Shown here in pieces: positions 23,873 to 32,343 of a stretch of DNA of 64,000 nucleotides. The notes beneath the pieces were generated by a model. That model searched no databases. It was not told the DNA's origin and worked only from the letters and a program-made list of their open reading frames with translations. Position 1 is the stretch's first letter; every line of letters begins with the position of its first letter. The position numbers and the translations under genes were made by a program. The DNA is from Marinibaculum sp040216765. Lineage in GTDB: Bacteria > Pseudomonadota > Alphaproteobacteria > Ferrovibrionales > Ferrovibrionaceae. Where the stretch lies: NCBI GenBank assembly GCA_040216765.1, contig JAVJON010000026.1, forward strand, positions 1 through 64,000, in the 5' to 3' direction.

Positions 23873-25473
23873 AGGGACTCCAGGAAACGGAGAAGGTCGG
23901 CGCGCCCGGCCGGCGGCAGGGCGGCATAGGCATCGCGTGCGGCCTGCGCCTCGCCGCCATGCCAGAGAATCGCCTCCGATAGGGACCGGGCGCGGCCATC
24001 GTGCAGGAACAGGGTATGGCCGGAGACCGCCTGCGTCAGGCCGATCCCCCAGAGCGGCGGCGTCCGCCATTCGCTGCCGGAGGCATCGCCGACCGGCCGT
24101 CCGTCCGCCAGCCCGGGGCCCATGTCGTGCAGCAGGAAGTCGCTGTACGGCCAGATCAGCTGGAAGTCATGGCCCTTCTGCGGGGCATCCCGGCGGGTGA
24201 CGAATTTCGGCCGGTGGCAGGCGGTGCAGCCGGACTCGTAGAACAGCCGCTTGCCGCGCAGCACCTGCGGGTCGTCGACATCGCGCCGCGCCGGCACCGC
24301 GAGGTTGCGGGTATAGAAACTGACCAGGTCCAGCACCGGGTCGGGCGCCTCGCTGCCGCCGAGCGCGGCCTGGGCACCGTCCGGCGCGGCGCGGCAGGCG
24401 GGCTGCGCATCGGTGCATTCGCCCCAGGCCTCCGGCCGGTCGGGGGAGGAAATTCCCATATCGCCGGAAAAGGCATCGGCCGCCTGCTGGCGCAGGGTCG
24501 CGGTGGAGGCTTTCCAGCCGAAGCGGCCGAGCCGGATCTCCCCGCTGGCCGGATCGCGCACGAAGCTCGGCCGGCCGGAGATCCCGTCGCCGTCCGCATC
24601 CTCCGGATCGGCCAGGGCCAGGATGTCGCCGGGATGGATCTGCTCCACGAGGCCCAGGCCGATCATCTGCGGCGCGACCCGCGGCGACAGCATCGCGTCG
24701 GGATGCAGTGGGCCGTAGCCCAGCCCGGACAGGCTGTAGCTGGGCGCGCGCAGCATCGCCGTCCCGCCGCCCTCCAGGGCGACGGGCAGGTCCGCATAGA
24801 CGATCTCCATGCGGCCCTCGACGGGGATGCCGGGCAGCGCCTTGTCCTGCAGCTGGCCGCCATAGACCGGCTCGGGGATGCGCAGCAGGCGCTTCTCCGC
24901 CAGGGCCAGCCGGTCGGCTTCGGTCTGCGGCGGGATCGACAGGCGCAGGAACATCGACTCGGCATCGCCGGTCCCGGCGGTCCCGGCGGTCCCTGCGTTG
25001 CCGGGGGTCACGGCCGGCGGATGGCCGCGACCGTCCTTCAGGTGGCAGGACTGGCAGGCACGGGCGTTGAACAGCGGCCCGAGCCCGTCCGAAGCCTGGG
25101 TCGATGACGGCGACGAGACCCAGGCCTTGCGGAACAGGGCATTGCCCAGCTTGAAGTCTTCCTCCTCGGCAAAGGCGAGGTTGTCGTGGAAGTGGGAGAA
25201 GGCGTCGCGGTTCACCAGCTTGCGGGAGGTCGCCGCGCCCGCCTGCATCGCCTCGAAGGGTTCCGCCGCGGCGAAGCCGGTTGCCGGCCGGGTGACCGCC
25301 GCGACCCTGCCCCGGTCCTTCGGTGTCAGGTCCTGCCTGTGCGGCAGCGGCCCGGCACTGTCCGCCGACAGGGTGCCGCTGCCGGCCGCCAGGCCCGCCA
25401 GGAGCGCGAAAGCCGCCAGTCTTGCGACTGGCGGCCTCCGGCTCAGACTGAACAACCGTCGGATCACGCACAT
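23869..25473 (-). CDS. Di-heme oxidoreductase (DHOR) family c-type cytochrome
   Basis: A 534-residue periplasmic protein. A signal peptide covers residues 1-40 (MCVIRRLFSLS then LAAFALLAGLAAG). Two CxxCH heme-c sites are present: CQSCH at 140-144 and CTACH at 416-420. DADGDGISGRPS (about 292-303) resembles a calcium loop. DHOR proteins, often called thiol oxidoreductases, are distant relatives of di-heme cytochrome c peroxidases and accompany imelysins in iron-related operons, where they may adjust the iron redox state. The gene follows the first imelysin after 52 bases and overlaps the second by 4. Confidence 0.9.
   Translation of the reverse strand: MCVIRRLFSLSRRPPVARLAAFALLAGLAAGSGTLSADSAGPLPHRQDLTPKDRGRVAAVTRPATGFAAAEPFEAMQAGAATSRKLVNRDAFSHFHDNLAFAEEEDFKLGNALFRKAWVSSPSSTQASDGLGPLFNARACQSCHLKDGRGHPPAVTPGNAGTAGTAGTGDAESMFLRLSIPPQTEADRLALAEKRLLRIPEPVYGGQLQDKALPGIPVEGRMEIVYADLPVALEGGGTAMLRAPSYSLSGLGYGPLHPDAMLSPRVAPQMIGLGLVEQIHPGDILALADPEDADGDGISGRPSFVRDPASGEIRLGRFGWKASTATLRQQAADAFSGDMGISSPDRPEAWGECTDAQPACRAAPDGAQAALGGSEAPDPVLDLVSFYTRNLAVPARRDVDDPQVLRGKRLFYESGCTACHRPKFVTRRDAPQKGHDFQLIWPYSDFLLHDMGPGLADGRPVGDASGSEWRTPPLWGIGLTQAVSGHTLFLHDGRARSLSEAILWHGGEAQAARDAYAALPPAGRADLLRFLESL
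25412..25435. other. GC hairpin inside the start of the DHOR gene
   Basis: GCCGCCAGTC and GACTGGCGGC pair perfectly around TTGC, 39-62 bases after the DHOR start codon. On the minus strand it is followed by TTTCGC. It resembles a weak terminator and could attenuate expression between the first imelysin and the downstream genes. It is coding sequence, so this is only a structural observation. Confidence 0.4.
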
Positions 25474-25525
25474 GGTGTCGCTACGCACATGAGACCCGGC
25501 AGGTGCCCAGCCGGGCAACCGCATC

Positions 25526-26836
25526 CTATTGGAACACGGCGTTCGGATTGTCGAGGGAGTCGGAGCCCTCGACGGCGATTTCCTGCAGGCCCAGCGCGGG
25601 CACGATGCGCTCGATCGTCCGGGTCTGCGCCACCAGGGCGTCGATCGCAGCCTGCACCACCGCATTGCCGGCATCGTTGCCGCCGCCGATCATCTGGTCA
25701 TAGGCCTCGCCCCTGTCCGCACGGTCGCGCATCGCCTGCATGGCCGCGACGGTGGCGTCGAGCTTCCGGCGCATCTCGGCATCCAGCCCGGCGTCGGTCG
25801 CCTTCACCAGGGCCGACAGGCTGGCGCCCTCCACGGTGCTGCCGTCCGGCCGCCTGTAGCTGCCCAGATAGACGTTCCGGATCCCCAGCGCATCGTAGTA
25901 GTGCGAGTTGTGGGTGTTGTCGGAGAAGCAGTCATGCTCCTCCTCCGGGTCGTGCAGCAGCAGGCCGAGCTTCATCCGCTCGCCGGCCAGCTCGCCATAG
26001 GACAGGGAGCCCATGCCGGTCAGCATGGTGGCAAGCCCGCCCTGGGGGCCCGCTTCGTAGAGCGCCAGGCGCGCCTCGCCGCCCTTGTCCCATTTTGCCG
26101 CCATCTCCTGCAGGTCGCCGATCAGCAGGGTCGAGGCGGCCTTCAGATAGGCGGCCCGCCGTTCGCAGTTCCCGCCGGTGCAGGCGGTCCTGCTGTAGTC
26201 GGTGGCCGGGCGCGCGCCGGCGCCGGGGCCGGTGCCGTTCAGGTCCTGGCCCCAGAGCAGGAACTCGATGGCGTGATAGCCGGTGGCGACATTGGCCTCC
26301 ACGCCGCCGGCCTCCTGCAGCACGTCCTGCAGCAGCGCCGGGGTGATGATTGCGGTGTCCAGGGTCTCGCCGCCGACCCGCAGCTTCGGGTTGGCGATGA
26401 CGTTGACCGCGTAGAACCGGTTCACGTCGCTCTCGCTGCCATAGCCCGCGTCGACATAGTCGATCAGGCCCTCGTCCAGCGGCCAGGCGTTCACCCGGCC
26501 TTCCCAATCGTCGACGATGGCATTGCCGAAGCGATAGACCTCGGTCTGCTGGTAGGGGACGCGGGCGGCCAGCCAGGCCGCACGGGCGGCCTTCAGGCTG
26601 TCCTCCGTCGGGGTCGCGATCAGCCGGTCGATCGCCCGGTCGAGCGCCTGCGCGGTGGCCAGCGAGTCCGCATAGCCGGCATGGGCGATATCGCCATAGG
26701 TCGTCAGGACATCCTCGACCTTCGGCGGTGCGGCCAGTGCCGCACCTGCGGTCAGGCTCCCCGCCAGGCCGATCGCCGCCGCCAGCATGGCGGTGCCCGC
26801 GGCGCGCCGGCCGGACGCGAATCTTACTGTGAACAT
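25526..26836 (-). CDS. Imelysin-family protein (first, IrpA/ICMP-like)
   Basis: A 436-residue exported protein with a signal peptide ending ALAAPP (about residue 39). The family motif GxHxxE is intact in GYHAIEFLLWGQD, and further marks are NAWPLDEGLIDYVD and DPEEEHDCFSDNTHNSHYYD, as in IrpA and insulin-cleaving membrane protease homologues. These proteins are induced by iron starvation and thought to bind or deliver iron in the periplasm. The ATG at 26836 is preceded by AGGAGA on the minus strand. It leads the four-gene operon and has a Fur-box-like site about 60 bases upstream. Confidence 0.9.
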   Translation of the reverse strand: MFTVRFASGRRAAGTAMLAAAIGLAGSLTAGAALAAPPKVEDVLTTYGDIAHAGYADSLATAQALDRAIDRLIATPTEDSLKAARAAWLAARVPYQQTEVYRFGNAIVDDWEGRVNAWPLDEGLIDYVDAGYGSESDVNRFYAVNVIANPKLRVGGETLDTAIITPALLQDVLQEAGGVEANVATGYHAIEFLLWGQDLNGTGPGAGARPATDYSRTACTGGNCERRAAYLKAASTLLIGDLQEMAAKWDKGGEARLALYEAGPQGGLATMLTGMGSLSYGELAGERMKLGLLLHDPEEEHDCFSDNTHNSHYYDALGIRNVYLGSYRRPDGSTVEGASLSALVKATDAGLDAEMRRKLDATVAAMQAMRDRADRGEAYDQMIGGGNDAGNAVVQAAIDALVAQTRTIERIVPALGLQEIAVEGSDSLDNPNAVFQ

Positions 26837-26883
26837 GGCTGTCTCCTTCGCACCAGGGCCGGTTCCGACTGCCGGCCGGCCCT

Positions 26884-26910
26884 TGATAACGAAAGTGATA
26901 ACCATTCGCA
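26884..26910 (-). promoter_or_regulatory. Fur-box-like site upstream of the imelysin operon
   Basis: TGATAACCATT (26896-26906) matches ten of eleven bases of the central Fur-consensus segment TGATAATCATT. A second TGATAAC lies at 26884-26890, 12 bases away. The site is AT-rich in a G+C-rich setting and lies about 50-70 bases before the imelysin start, where a ferric-uptake repressor would block transcription. In Alphaproteobacteria RirA or Irr may replace Fur, so the actual regulator is open. Confidence 0.5.
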
Positions 26911-26975
26911 AGAACGGTATGGCGTCGGGACCGGGCCGTGGGCGCAATGCCGCGCCCTGACGCCGATAGCCTGCA

Positions 26976-28265
26976 TCAGCGTTCGCGGGCGGCGCGCATC
27001 TCATCCGGCCCGTGGCCCGGCCGGCGGGACAGGATCGACGCCGCCCAGAAGCCCGCCACCATCACCACGCTGCCCGCGATCAGCGCCAGCATGACGGTGT
27101 CGTAGCTGCCGCTGGCGGCCCAGAGCCCAGCAGCGGCCAGGGGCGCGAGCGCCATGGCGATGAGCTGCGGCGCGACCAGGGCCCCGTTCACCGCGCCATA
27201 GGCCTGGCGGGTCAGCAGCTCCGGCACGGCCAGGCCGCGGACGATCGTGATGATGCCGTTCGCCGCGCCCCAGAACAGGGCGGTGATGCCCAGCAGCACG
27301 AGGTCGGGCGGCAGGGTCGCGAAGGCCACCAGGCTGAGCGGGAACAGCACCACGATCAGCGAGCCGACCATGCGCACCGATGCTTTCGGCGCCAGGGTCC
27401 AGACGATGATCCGGCCCAGCACCTGGGCCGGGCCGATGATCGTCATCACCGTCACCACCGCATCGGTCGTCATGCCGCGCTCCAGCAGCAGCGGGTAGAT
27501 GTGGAAGGTGAAGGCCGAGAAGAACGCGGTATAGGCCACGAAGGCGAGGGCCAGCAGCCAGAAGACCGGACGCCGCAGGGCCCAGGCGACGGCGCGGCGG
27601 CCCTGCATCGGCGGCGGCGCGCCTGTCGCCGGGGCGGCCGGCGGCAGGTCCCGCGCCGGGCGCACGGCGCTGAAATACAGGCCGCCGGAGATCGCCATGT
27701 TGATCCCGGCCAGCACGATCAGGGTGTCGCGCCAGCCCAGCTGGTCGAGCATGAACTGGATCAGCGGCACGAAGACCGTGCTGGCGAATCCCGCCCACAA
27801 GGTCACCGCGGTGATCCCCCGGCGCGCCTGGTCCGGCCCGACCCGGCGCATCACCGAGGCAAAGGCGGCATCGTAGAGGGTGGCCGCCTGCGCCACCCCG
27901 ATGCCGACGAACAGGAGGTAGAACAGCGCCAGGCTGGCGACCTGCGACCAGGCGACAAGCAGCACCCCGCCCAGCAGCGCGCCCAGCCCCATGACCAGCC
28001 GGCCATGGCCCCGGTCGATCGCCGCGCCGACCGGATAGGCGGCAAGGCCCGATACCCCCAGCCCGATCGTCGCCGCCAGGTAGAGGTCGGGCTTCGACCA
28101 GCCCAGCTCCGGCCCCATCGCCGCGGCGATCAGCGGGAAGCTGTAGTAGAGCGAGCCCCAGGAGCAGATCTGGCCGATCCCCAGGGCGGCGACGAACAGC
28201 CGGTTGCGCGGGTCCCGCCCGGCGGCCGGGCCTGGGGTCGACGAGGAAAGGGGGGGCGTGGCCAA
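26976..28265 (-). CDS. MFS transporter at the end of the pca operon
   Basis: A 429-residue, 12-TM major facilitator protein with no signal peptide. Segments include SWGSLYYSFPLIAAAMG, PVGAAIDRGHGRLVMGLGA (motif A-like loop) and LLFVGIGVAQAATLYDAAFASV. The start is a TTG 5 bases after the pcaB stop; an ATG-started shorter form would lose the first helix, so TTG is preferred. Position suggests uptake of protocatechuate or 4-hydroxybenzoate, but the sequence resembles the general OFA-like group rather than PcaK. It is transcribed with pcaDCHGB and converges on nothing; the imelysin promoter lies just beyond. Confidence 0.8.
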   Translation of the reverse strand: MATPPLSSSTPGPAAGRDPRNRLFVAALGIGQICSWGSLYYSFPLIAAAMGPELGWSKPDLYLAATIGLGVSGLAAYPVGAAIDRGHGRLVMGLGALLGGVLLVAWSQVASLALFYLLFVGIGVAQAATLYDAAFASVMRRVGPDQARRGITAVTLWAGFASTVFVPLIQFMLDQLGWRDTLIVLAGINMAISGGLYFSAVRPARDLPPAAPATGAPPPMQGRRAVAWALRRPVFWLLALAFVAYTAFFSAFTFHIYPLLLERGMTTDAVVTVMTIIGPAQVLGRIIVWTLAPKASVRMVGSLIVVLFPLSLVAFATLPPDLVLLGITALFWGAANGIITIVRGLAVPELLTRQAYGAVNGALVAPQLIAMALAPLAAAGLWAASGSYDTVMLALIAGSVVMVAGFWAASILSRRPGHGPDEMRAARER

Positions 28266-28269
28266 GATG

Positions 28270-29604
28270 TCAGACGCGTGCCGCGGCCAGCGCGCGGTCG
28301 ATGAAGCTGTCCGTCGCGCCCAGATAGGCCGCGGGGTCTTTGAGCCGTTGCCAGTCGACCGGGGCGGCCGTGCGTGCCGCCAGCAGGTCCATCAGGTGGC
28401 GGCCGCCGGCCAGGGCCTCCTGGCTGGCCGCCTTGACCAGGTCCTGTGCCTCGGTCCGCGGCATATGCGCCGCCAGGGCAAAGCTCGCCGCCTCCGCCAG
28501 CAGCAGGCCGTTGGCGGCGTCCAGGGTGGCGCGCATGCGCCCGGCATCGACCTGCATCTCGGCGGCCATCGCATCGGCATGGCGCAGCGCCGTGCCGGTG
28601 GCCACGGCCATCTGCGGCAGGACCAGCCATTCCAGCTGCCAGGCGGCGCCGTCGCGTTCCTGGGCGTGCACCAGGGCCTGGTGCATCTGGCCGACCTGGC
28701 CGGCGTTGAACCGCGCCAGCGCGACCAGCGCCTCTGCCGCGACCGGGTTGGCCTTCTGCGGCATCGTGCTGGAGCCGCCACGCCCGGCATCGCCGCTCTC
28801 GCGCAGCTCCGCCACCTCGCTCTGCGCCAGCAGCATGGCATCCTGGCCGAACTTGCCCAGAATCCCGCTGGTCAGCGACAGCCAGCCGGCCAGTTCCGCC
28901 ATGCCGTCGCGCTGCGCGTGCCAGGGCATCGGCGGCAGGCCCAGGCCGAGTTCCTCCGCCAGGGCCACCGCCACCGCCGGGCCGTCTTCGCCCAGCGCGG
29001 CGAGGGTGCCCGCCGCGCCGCCGAACTGCAGCAGCAGGAGCCGCGGCCGCAGCTCCGCCAGCCGCGTCCGCTGGCGGACCAGCGGCAGCAGCCAGCCGGC
29101 CGCCTTCAGGCCGAAGCTGACCGGCACCGCCTGCTGCGTGCGGGTGCGGCCGGCCATGACGGTATGGCGATGGCGGTCCGCCGTTCCGGCAAGGCTGTCG
29201 ACCAGGCTGCCCAGGCGCCGGTCGGCCAGGTCGAGCAGGTCGCGCAGCCGCAGCACCAGGCCGGTATCGACGATGTCCTGGCTGGTGGCGCCGAAATGCA
29301 CATGGCTGGCCGCCGCGCCGCCCGCCGCCGCCCGCAGCCGCGCCACCAGCGCGGGCACCGGGACGCCGGACGCCGCGCTGCCCGCGGCCAGCGCAGCGGG
29401 ATCCAGGTCCAGCCCAGCGGCCGCCTCGGCGATCCGCGCGGCGAGGTCGGCCGGAATCAGGCCCAGCCGCCCCTGCACCAGCGCCAGCGCGCCTTCGACC
29501 CGCAGCATGGCGCCCAGCACCGCCCTGTCGTCGAACAGGGCCAGGCTGTCCGGGTCCGACAGCAGTGACCCGGTGAGCGCGGAATCGAGCGGGGTGAGGC
29601 TCAT
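28270..29604 (-). CDS. pcaB: 3-carboxy-cis,cis-muconate cycloisomerase
   Basis: A 444-residue member of the fumarase/aspartase superfamily with the signature GGSSTMPQKANPVAAE (about residues 270-285) and HVHFGATSQDIVDTGLVLRL near residue 100. PcaB lactonises 3-carboxymuconate to 4-carboxymuconolactone in the protocatechuate branch of the 3-oxoadipate pathway. The length matches typical PcaB (about 450). It follows pcaG by 9 bases and is followed 4 bases later by the MFS gene, all on the minus strand. Argininosuccinate or adenylosuccinate lyase is ruled out by the operon context. Confidence 0.93.
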   Translation of the reverse strand: MSLTPLDSALTGSLLSDPDSLALFDDRAVLGAMLRVEGALALVQGRLGLIPADLAARIAEAAAGLDLDPAALAAGSAASGVPVPALVARLRAAAGGAAASHVHFGATSQDIVDTGLVLRLRDLLDLADRRLGSLVDSLAGTADRHRHTVMAGRTRTQQAVPVSFGLKAAGWLLPLVRQRTRLAELRPRLLLLQFGGAAGTLAALGEDGPAVAVALAEELGLGLPPMPWHAQRDGMAELAGWLSLTSGILGKFGQDAMLLAQSEVAELRESGDAGRGGSSTMPQKANPVAAEALVALARFNAGQVGQMHQALVHAQERDGAAWQLEWLVLPQMAVATGTALRHADAMAAEMQVDAGRMRATLDAANGLLLAEAASFALAAHMPRTEAQDLVKAASQEALAGGRHLMDLLAARTAAPVDWQRLKDPAAYLGATDSFIDRALAAARV

Positions 29605-29613
29605 CTGGCGCCG

Positions 29614-30213
29614 TCAGACCGCGAAGAACACGGTCTCGCTGTCGCCCTGCATGCGGATGTCGAAGCGGTAGACCGTTCCGTAGGAGGTCTCCTCGCGCTT
29701 TGCCAGCAGGGTGTCGCGACGGTCCGCCGGCACGCCGGCCAGCACCGGGTCGGCGGCATTGGCCGCCTCCTCGTCGGCGAAGTAGATCCGCGTATAGGCG
29801 TGGGTCAGCAGGCCGCGCATCATGACGATCACGTTGACATGCGGCGCCTGGCCATCGCGGCCGCCGGGCTTGATCGTGTCGAAGACGAAGCGGTTCTGCG
29901 GGTCGGTGCCGGTGCCGGTGCGCGCAAAGCCGGTGAAGGCCGCGTTCGGCCGGTTCGGGTCGGCGGGATGCGCATAGCGCCCTTGCGCATCGGCCTGCCA
30001 GATCTCGATCATCGCGTCGCCGATCGGCTTGTCCGCGCCGTCGAACACCCGGCCGACGATGCGGATCCGCTCGCCCTCGGTCTCGTCGTCGACGGTATGG
30101 CCGTGGGCGATGCTGGCCAGCGGATAATTGTACTGCTCCGGCGTCAGGCCATAGGCGAAATAGGGGCCGACGGTCTGCGACGGGGTCTGGCCCTTCGGGG
30201 TGTTGCCGGCCAT
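29614..30213 (-). CDS. pcaG: Protocatechuate 3,4-dioxygenase alpha subunit
   Basis: A 199-residue intradiol dioxygenase alpha chain. SQTVGPYFAYGL opens the protein, as in other PcaG sequences, and GERIRIVGRVFDGADKPI and MIEIWQADAQGRYAHP mark the beta-sandwich core. The segment where the beta chain has its iron-binding His pair reads PHVNVIVMMRG here, lacking the pair, as expected for the non-catalytic alpha subunit. It forms the hetero-oligomer with PcaH. The gene starts 16 bases after pcaH. Confidence 0.94.
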   Translation of the reverse strand: MAGNTPKGQTPSQTVGPYFAYGLTPEQYNYPLASIAHGHTVDDETEGERIRIVGRVFDGADKPIGDAMIEIWQADAQGRYAHPADPNRPNAAFTGFARTGTGTDPQNRFVFDTIKPGGRDGQAPHVNVIVMMRGLLTHAYTRIYFADEEAANAADPVLAGVPADRRDTLLAKREETSYGTVYRFDIRMQGDSETVFFAV

Positions 30214-30229
30214 GCCTCAATCCTCCCGA

Positions 30230-30925
30230 TCAATTTTCCATGGGGGTGGCGTTGCTGCCGCGCAGCACGATGTCGAAGATGTAGCCCAGCGCATAGTCCG
30301 GCTGCGTCACGTCCAGCGAGAACTGCGCGACCAGCCGGTCGCGCGCCTTCTCCGGCGTGCCCAGGAAAATCGGGTCCAGCGGCAGCAGCGGGTCGCCGGG
30401 GAAGTACATCTGCGTGACCAGCCGGGTGGCGATGGTCGGGCCGAACAACGACAGGTGGATATGGTTCGGCCGCCAGGCATTGGGATGGTTGGGCCAGGGA
30501 TAGGCGCCCGGCTTCACGGTCTTGAAGCTGTAGACGCCTTTCGCGTCGGTGGCGCAGCGGCCCGCGCCCAGGAAGTTGGGGTCCAGCGGCGCGTCGTGCT
30601 GGTCGGTGGCATGGACATAGCGGCCGGCGGCATTGGCCTGCCAGACCTCCACCAGGGTGTCCGGGACCGGCCGCCCGGCCTCGTCGGTCACCCGGCCGGT
30701 GACGATGATCCGTTCGCCCAGCGGCTCGCCGTTCTTCGCCGAATTGCGGGTCAGGTCGGCATCCAGCGGGCCCACGGCGTCGTGGCCGAAGACCGGGCCG
30801 GTGCGCTCCGACAGGCCTTCGGGCAGGGGCACCAGCGGCTTCGTCGGGCCGCGCAGCACGGTCGACTTGTAGTCCGGGTGGATGAAGGGGGGATGGCTTT
30901 CCCAGTCTCGTGGTGTTGTGTTCAT
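30230..30925 (-). CDS. pcaH: Protocatechuate 3,4-dioxygenase beta subunit
   Basis: A 231-residue intradiol dioxygenase beta chain. Fe(III) ligands are visible as Y103 (AAGRYVHATD), Y142 (KPGAYPWPNHP), H155 and H157 (RPNHIHLSLFG). With PcaG it cleaves protocatechuate to 3-carboxy-cis,cis-muconate. LDPNFLGAGRCATDAKG is the usual preceding segment. Its start overlaps the pcaC stop by 4 bases, showing translational coupling. Confidence 0.95.
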   Translation of the reverse strand: MNTTPRDWESHPPFIHPDYKSTVLRGPTKPLVPLPEGLSERTGPVFGHDAVGPLDADLTRNSAKNGEPLGERIIVTGRVTDEAGRPVPDTLVEVWQANAAGRYVHATDQHDAPLDPNFLGAGRCATDAKGVYSFKTVKPGAYPWPNHPNAWRPNHIHLSLFGPTIATRLVTQMYFPGDPLLPLDPIFLGTPEKARDRLVAQFSLDVTQPDYALGYIFDIVLRGSNATPMEN

Positions 30926-31338
30926 GTCGACTTCTCCTGAGCGTCTTTCGCGTCCTGCATCTCCGCGAAGGCGGCCTTGGCGACGCGGATGGCGCTGTTC
31001 GCTGCCGGCACGCCGGCATAGACCGCGACATGCAGCATCGCTTCCTTCACATCCTCCGGCGTGGCGCCGGTATTGGCGGTGGCGCGCACATGCATCGCCA
31101 CCTCGTCGTGATGGCCCAGCGCCGCCAGCAGGGCGATGGTGATCAGGCTGCGCTCGCGCTTCGTCAGGCCCGGGCGCGACCAGACCGAACCCCAGGCCCC
31201 CTCGGTGATGAAGCGCTGGAAATCCGCATCGAACGGCGTGATCCCCTGCGAGGCGCGGTCGACATGGGCATCGCCCAGCACCGCGCGCCGGGTGCGCATG
31301 CCGGTGTCGAAGCGGTCGTTTCCGTTCCCGTCAGGCAA
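30922..31338 (-). CDS. pcaC: 4-carboxymuconolactone decarboxylase
   Basis: A 138-residue protein of the carboxymuconolactone decarboxylase family. RRAVLGDAHVDRA opens the domain, and GHHDEVAMHVRATANTGAT contains the conserved His-rich catalytic helix. It decarboxylates 4-carboxymuconolactone to 3-oxoadipate enol-lactone. The longest form starts at a TTG that overlaps the pcaD stop region; the internal Met at residue 14 is a possible alternative. Not fused to PcaD, in contrast to PcaL of actinobacteria. Confidence 0.93.
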   Translation of the reverse strand: MPDGNGNDRFDTGMRTRRAVLGDAHVDRASQGITPFDADFQRFITEGAWGSVWSRPGLTKRERSLITIALLAALGHHDEVAMHVRATANTGATPEDVKEAMLHVAVYAGVPAANSAIRVAKAAFAEMQDAKDAQEKST

Positions 31339-32155
31339 GGTCGTTCTCCTTGAGGAAGCGCGTGATCTCCGCGCCCAGGGCGGCCGGCGCCTCGACGCAG
31401 GGGATATGCCCCGGCCCGTCGAGCAGCGCGTAGCGCGCGCCCGGCACCAGGTCGGCCAGGGATTTCACCAGCGCCGGGGGGGTCGCGCCGTCGTTCGAGC
31501 CGGCGACGCAGAGCACCGGGATTCGCAGCGCCGAAGTGCCGGCGGTCAGGTCCGCGTCGCGCAGGGCGGCACAGGTGGCGACATAGCCGGCTTCGGGCGT
31601 GCGGGTCAGCATGTTGCGCCAGAGGGCAAGGTCCGCCGGCCGGTCGGCGCGGAAGGCGGGCGAGAACCAGCGTTCCATCACATTGTCGGCCATGCCCGAT
31701 ATGCCGACCTCGCGCAGCGCCTCGATCCGCTGGGCCCACATCTCCGCGCTGCCGATGACATGGCCGGTGCAACAGAACACCGCCGCCTGCACGATGTCCG
31801 GCCGGGCCGCGGCGAGGCCCTGCGCGATCATGCCGCCGACCGACAGGCCCACCACCACCGCGCGGCGCACCCCCAGATGGTCCAGCAGGCCCGACAGCTC
31901 GCCCACCAGCTCGTCGATGCCGTAGGGGCCGGGCGGGCAGTCCGACAGGCCATGGCCGCGCTTGTCGTAGCGCAGCACCCGCAGGCCCTGCGGCAGATGC
32001 GGCAGCAGCGGGTCCCAGACCCGCAGGTCGGTGCCCAGCGAATTGGCGAAGACAAGCGTCGTTGCCGCCGCCTTGCCCGCCGGCGTGTCGCTGTCCCCCC
32101 GCGGTTCGCTATCGCGGTAGTGCAGGACAGTCGTACCGATCCTGGCCGCCTGCAT
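31331..32155 (-). CDS. pcaD: 3-oxoadipate enol-lactonase
   Basis: A 274-residue alpha/beta hydrolase. The nucleophile is S105 in the elbow GLSVGGMIAQ, RYDKRGHGLSDCPPGPY is a PcaD hallmark, and the catalytic His lies in DGPGHIPCVE near the end. It hydrolyses the enol-lactone to 3-oxoadipate. The ATG at 32155 follows GGGGAGG on the minus strand. It is the first gene of pcaDCHGB plus MFS. No pcaQ regulator or pcaIJ/pcaF genes are visible nearby, so later steps are encoded elsewhere. Confidence 0.93.
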   Translation of the reverse strand: MQAARIGTTVLHYRDSEPRGDSDTPAGKAAATTLVFANSLGTDLRVWDPLLPHLPQGLRVLRYDKRGHGLSDCPPGPYGIDELVGELSGLLDHLGVRRAVVVGLSVGGMIAQGLAAARPDIVQAAVFCCTGHVIGSAEMWAQRIEALREVGISGMADNVMERWFSPAFRADRPADLALWRNMLTRTPEAGYVATCAALRDADLTAGTSALRIPVLCVAGSNDGATPPALVKSLADLVPGARYALLDGPGHIPCVEAPAALGAEITRFLKENDLA

Positions 32156-32343
32156 GTCGTTCCTCCCCAAGGCCGTGAACCGTTGCAGCGGGCCTTTTTG
32201 AGCCTGCCGGCAGTCTAGGGCAAGGGGCTGCGATCACGATGCGCGCCTTGCCGCAGGTGCGTGCCAAGGGAACCCGGGCCAGGGCCGGACCGTTGGCAGG
32301 GCCAGCAACCGGGTGCCGCTGCCTGCGCCCGAACGGGGAATGC

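Noticed and set aside
27012..28304. 430-residue plus-strand open frame opposite the pca-linked MFS gene
   Set aside because: Gln/Arg/His/Asp-rich without hydrophobic segments, a typical antisense frame of a membrane protein gene.
32156..32343. AAGGCC...GGCCTTTTT near 32171-32201 as a terminator
   Set aside because: It lies in a divergent promoter region where no plus-strand transcript would need ending; the stem is only six bases with a long loop.
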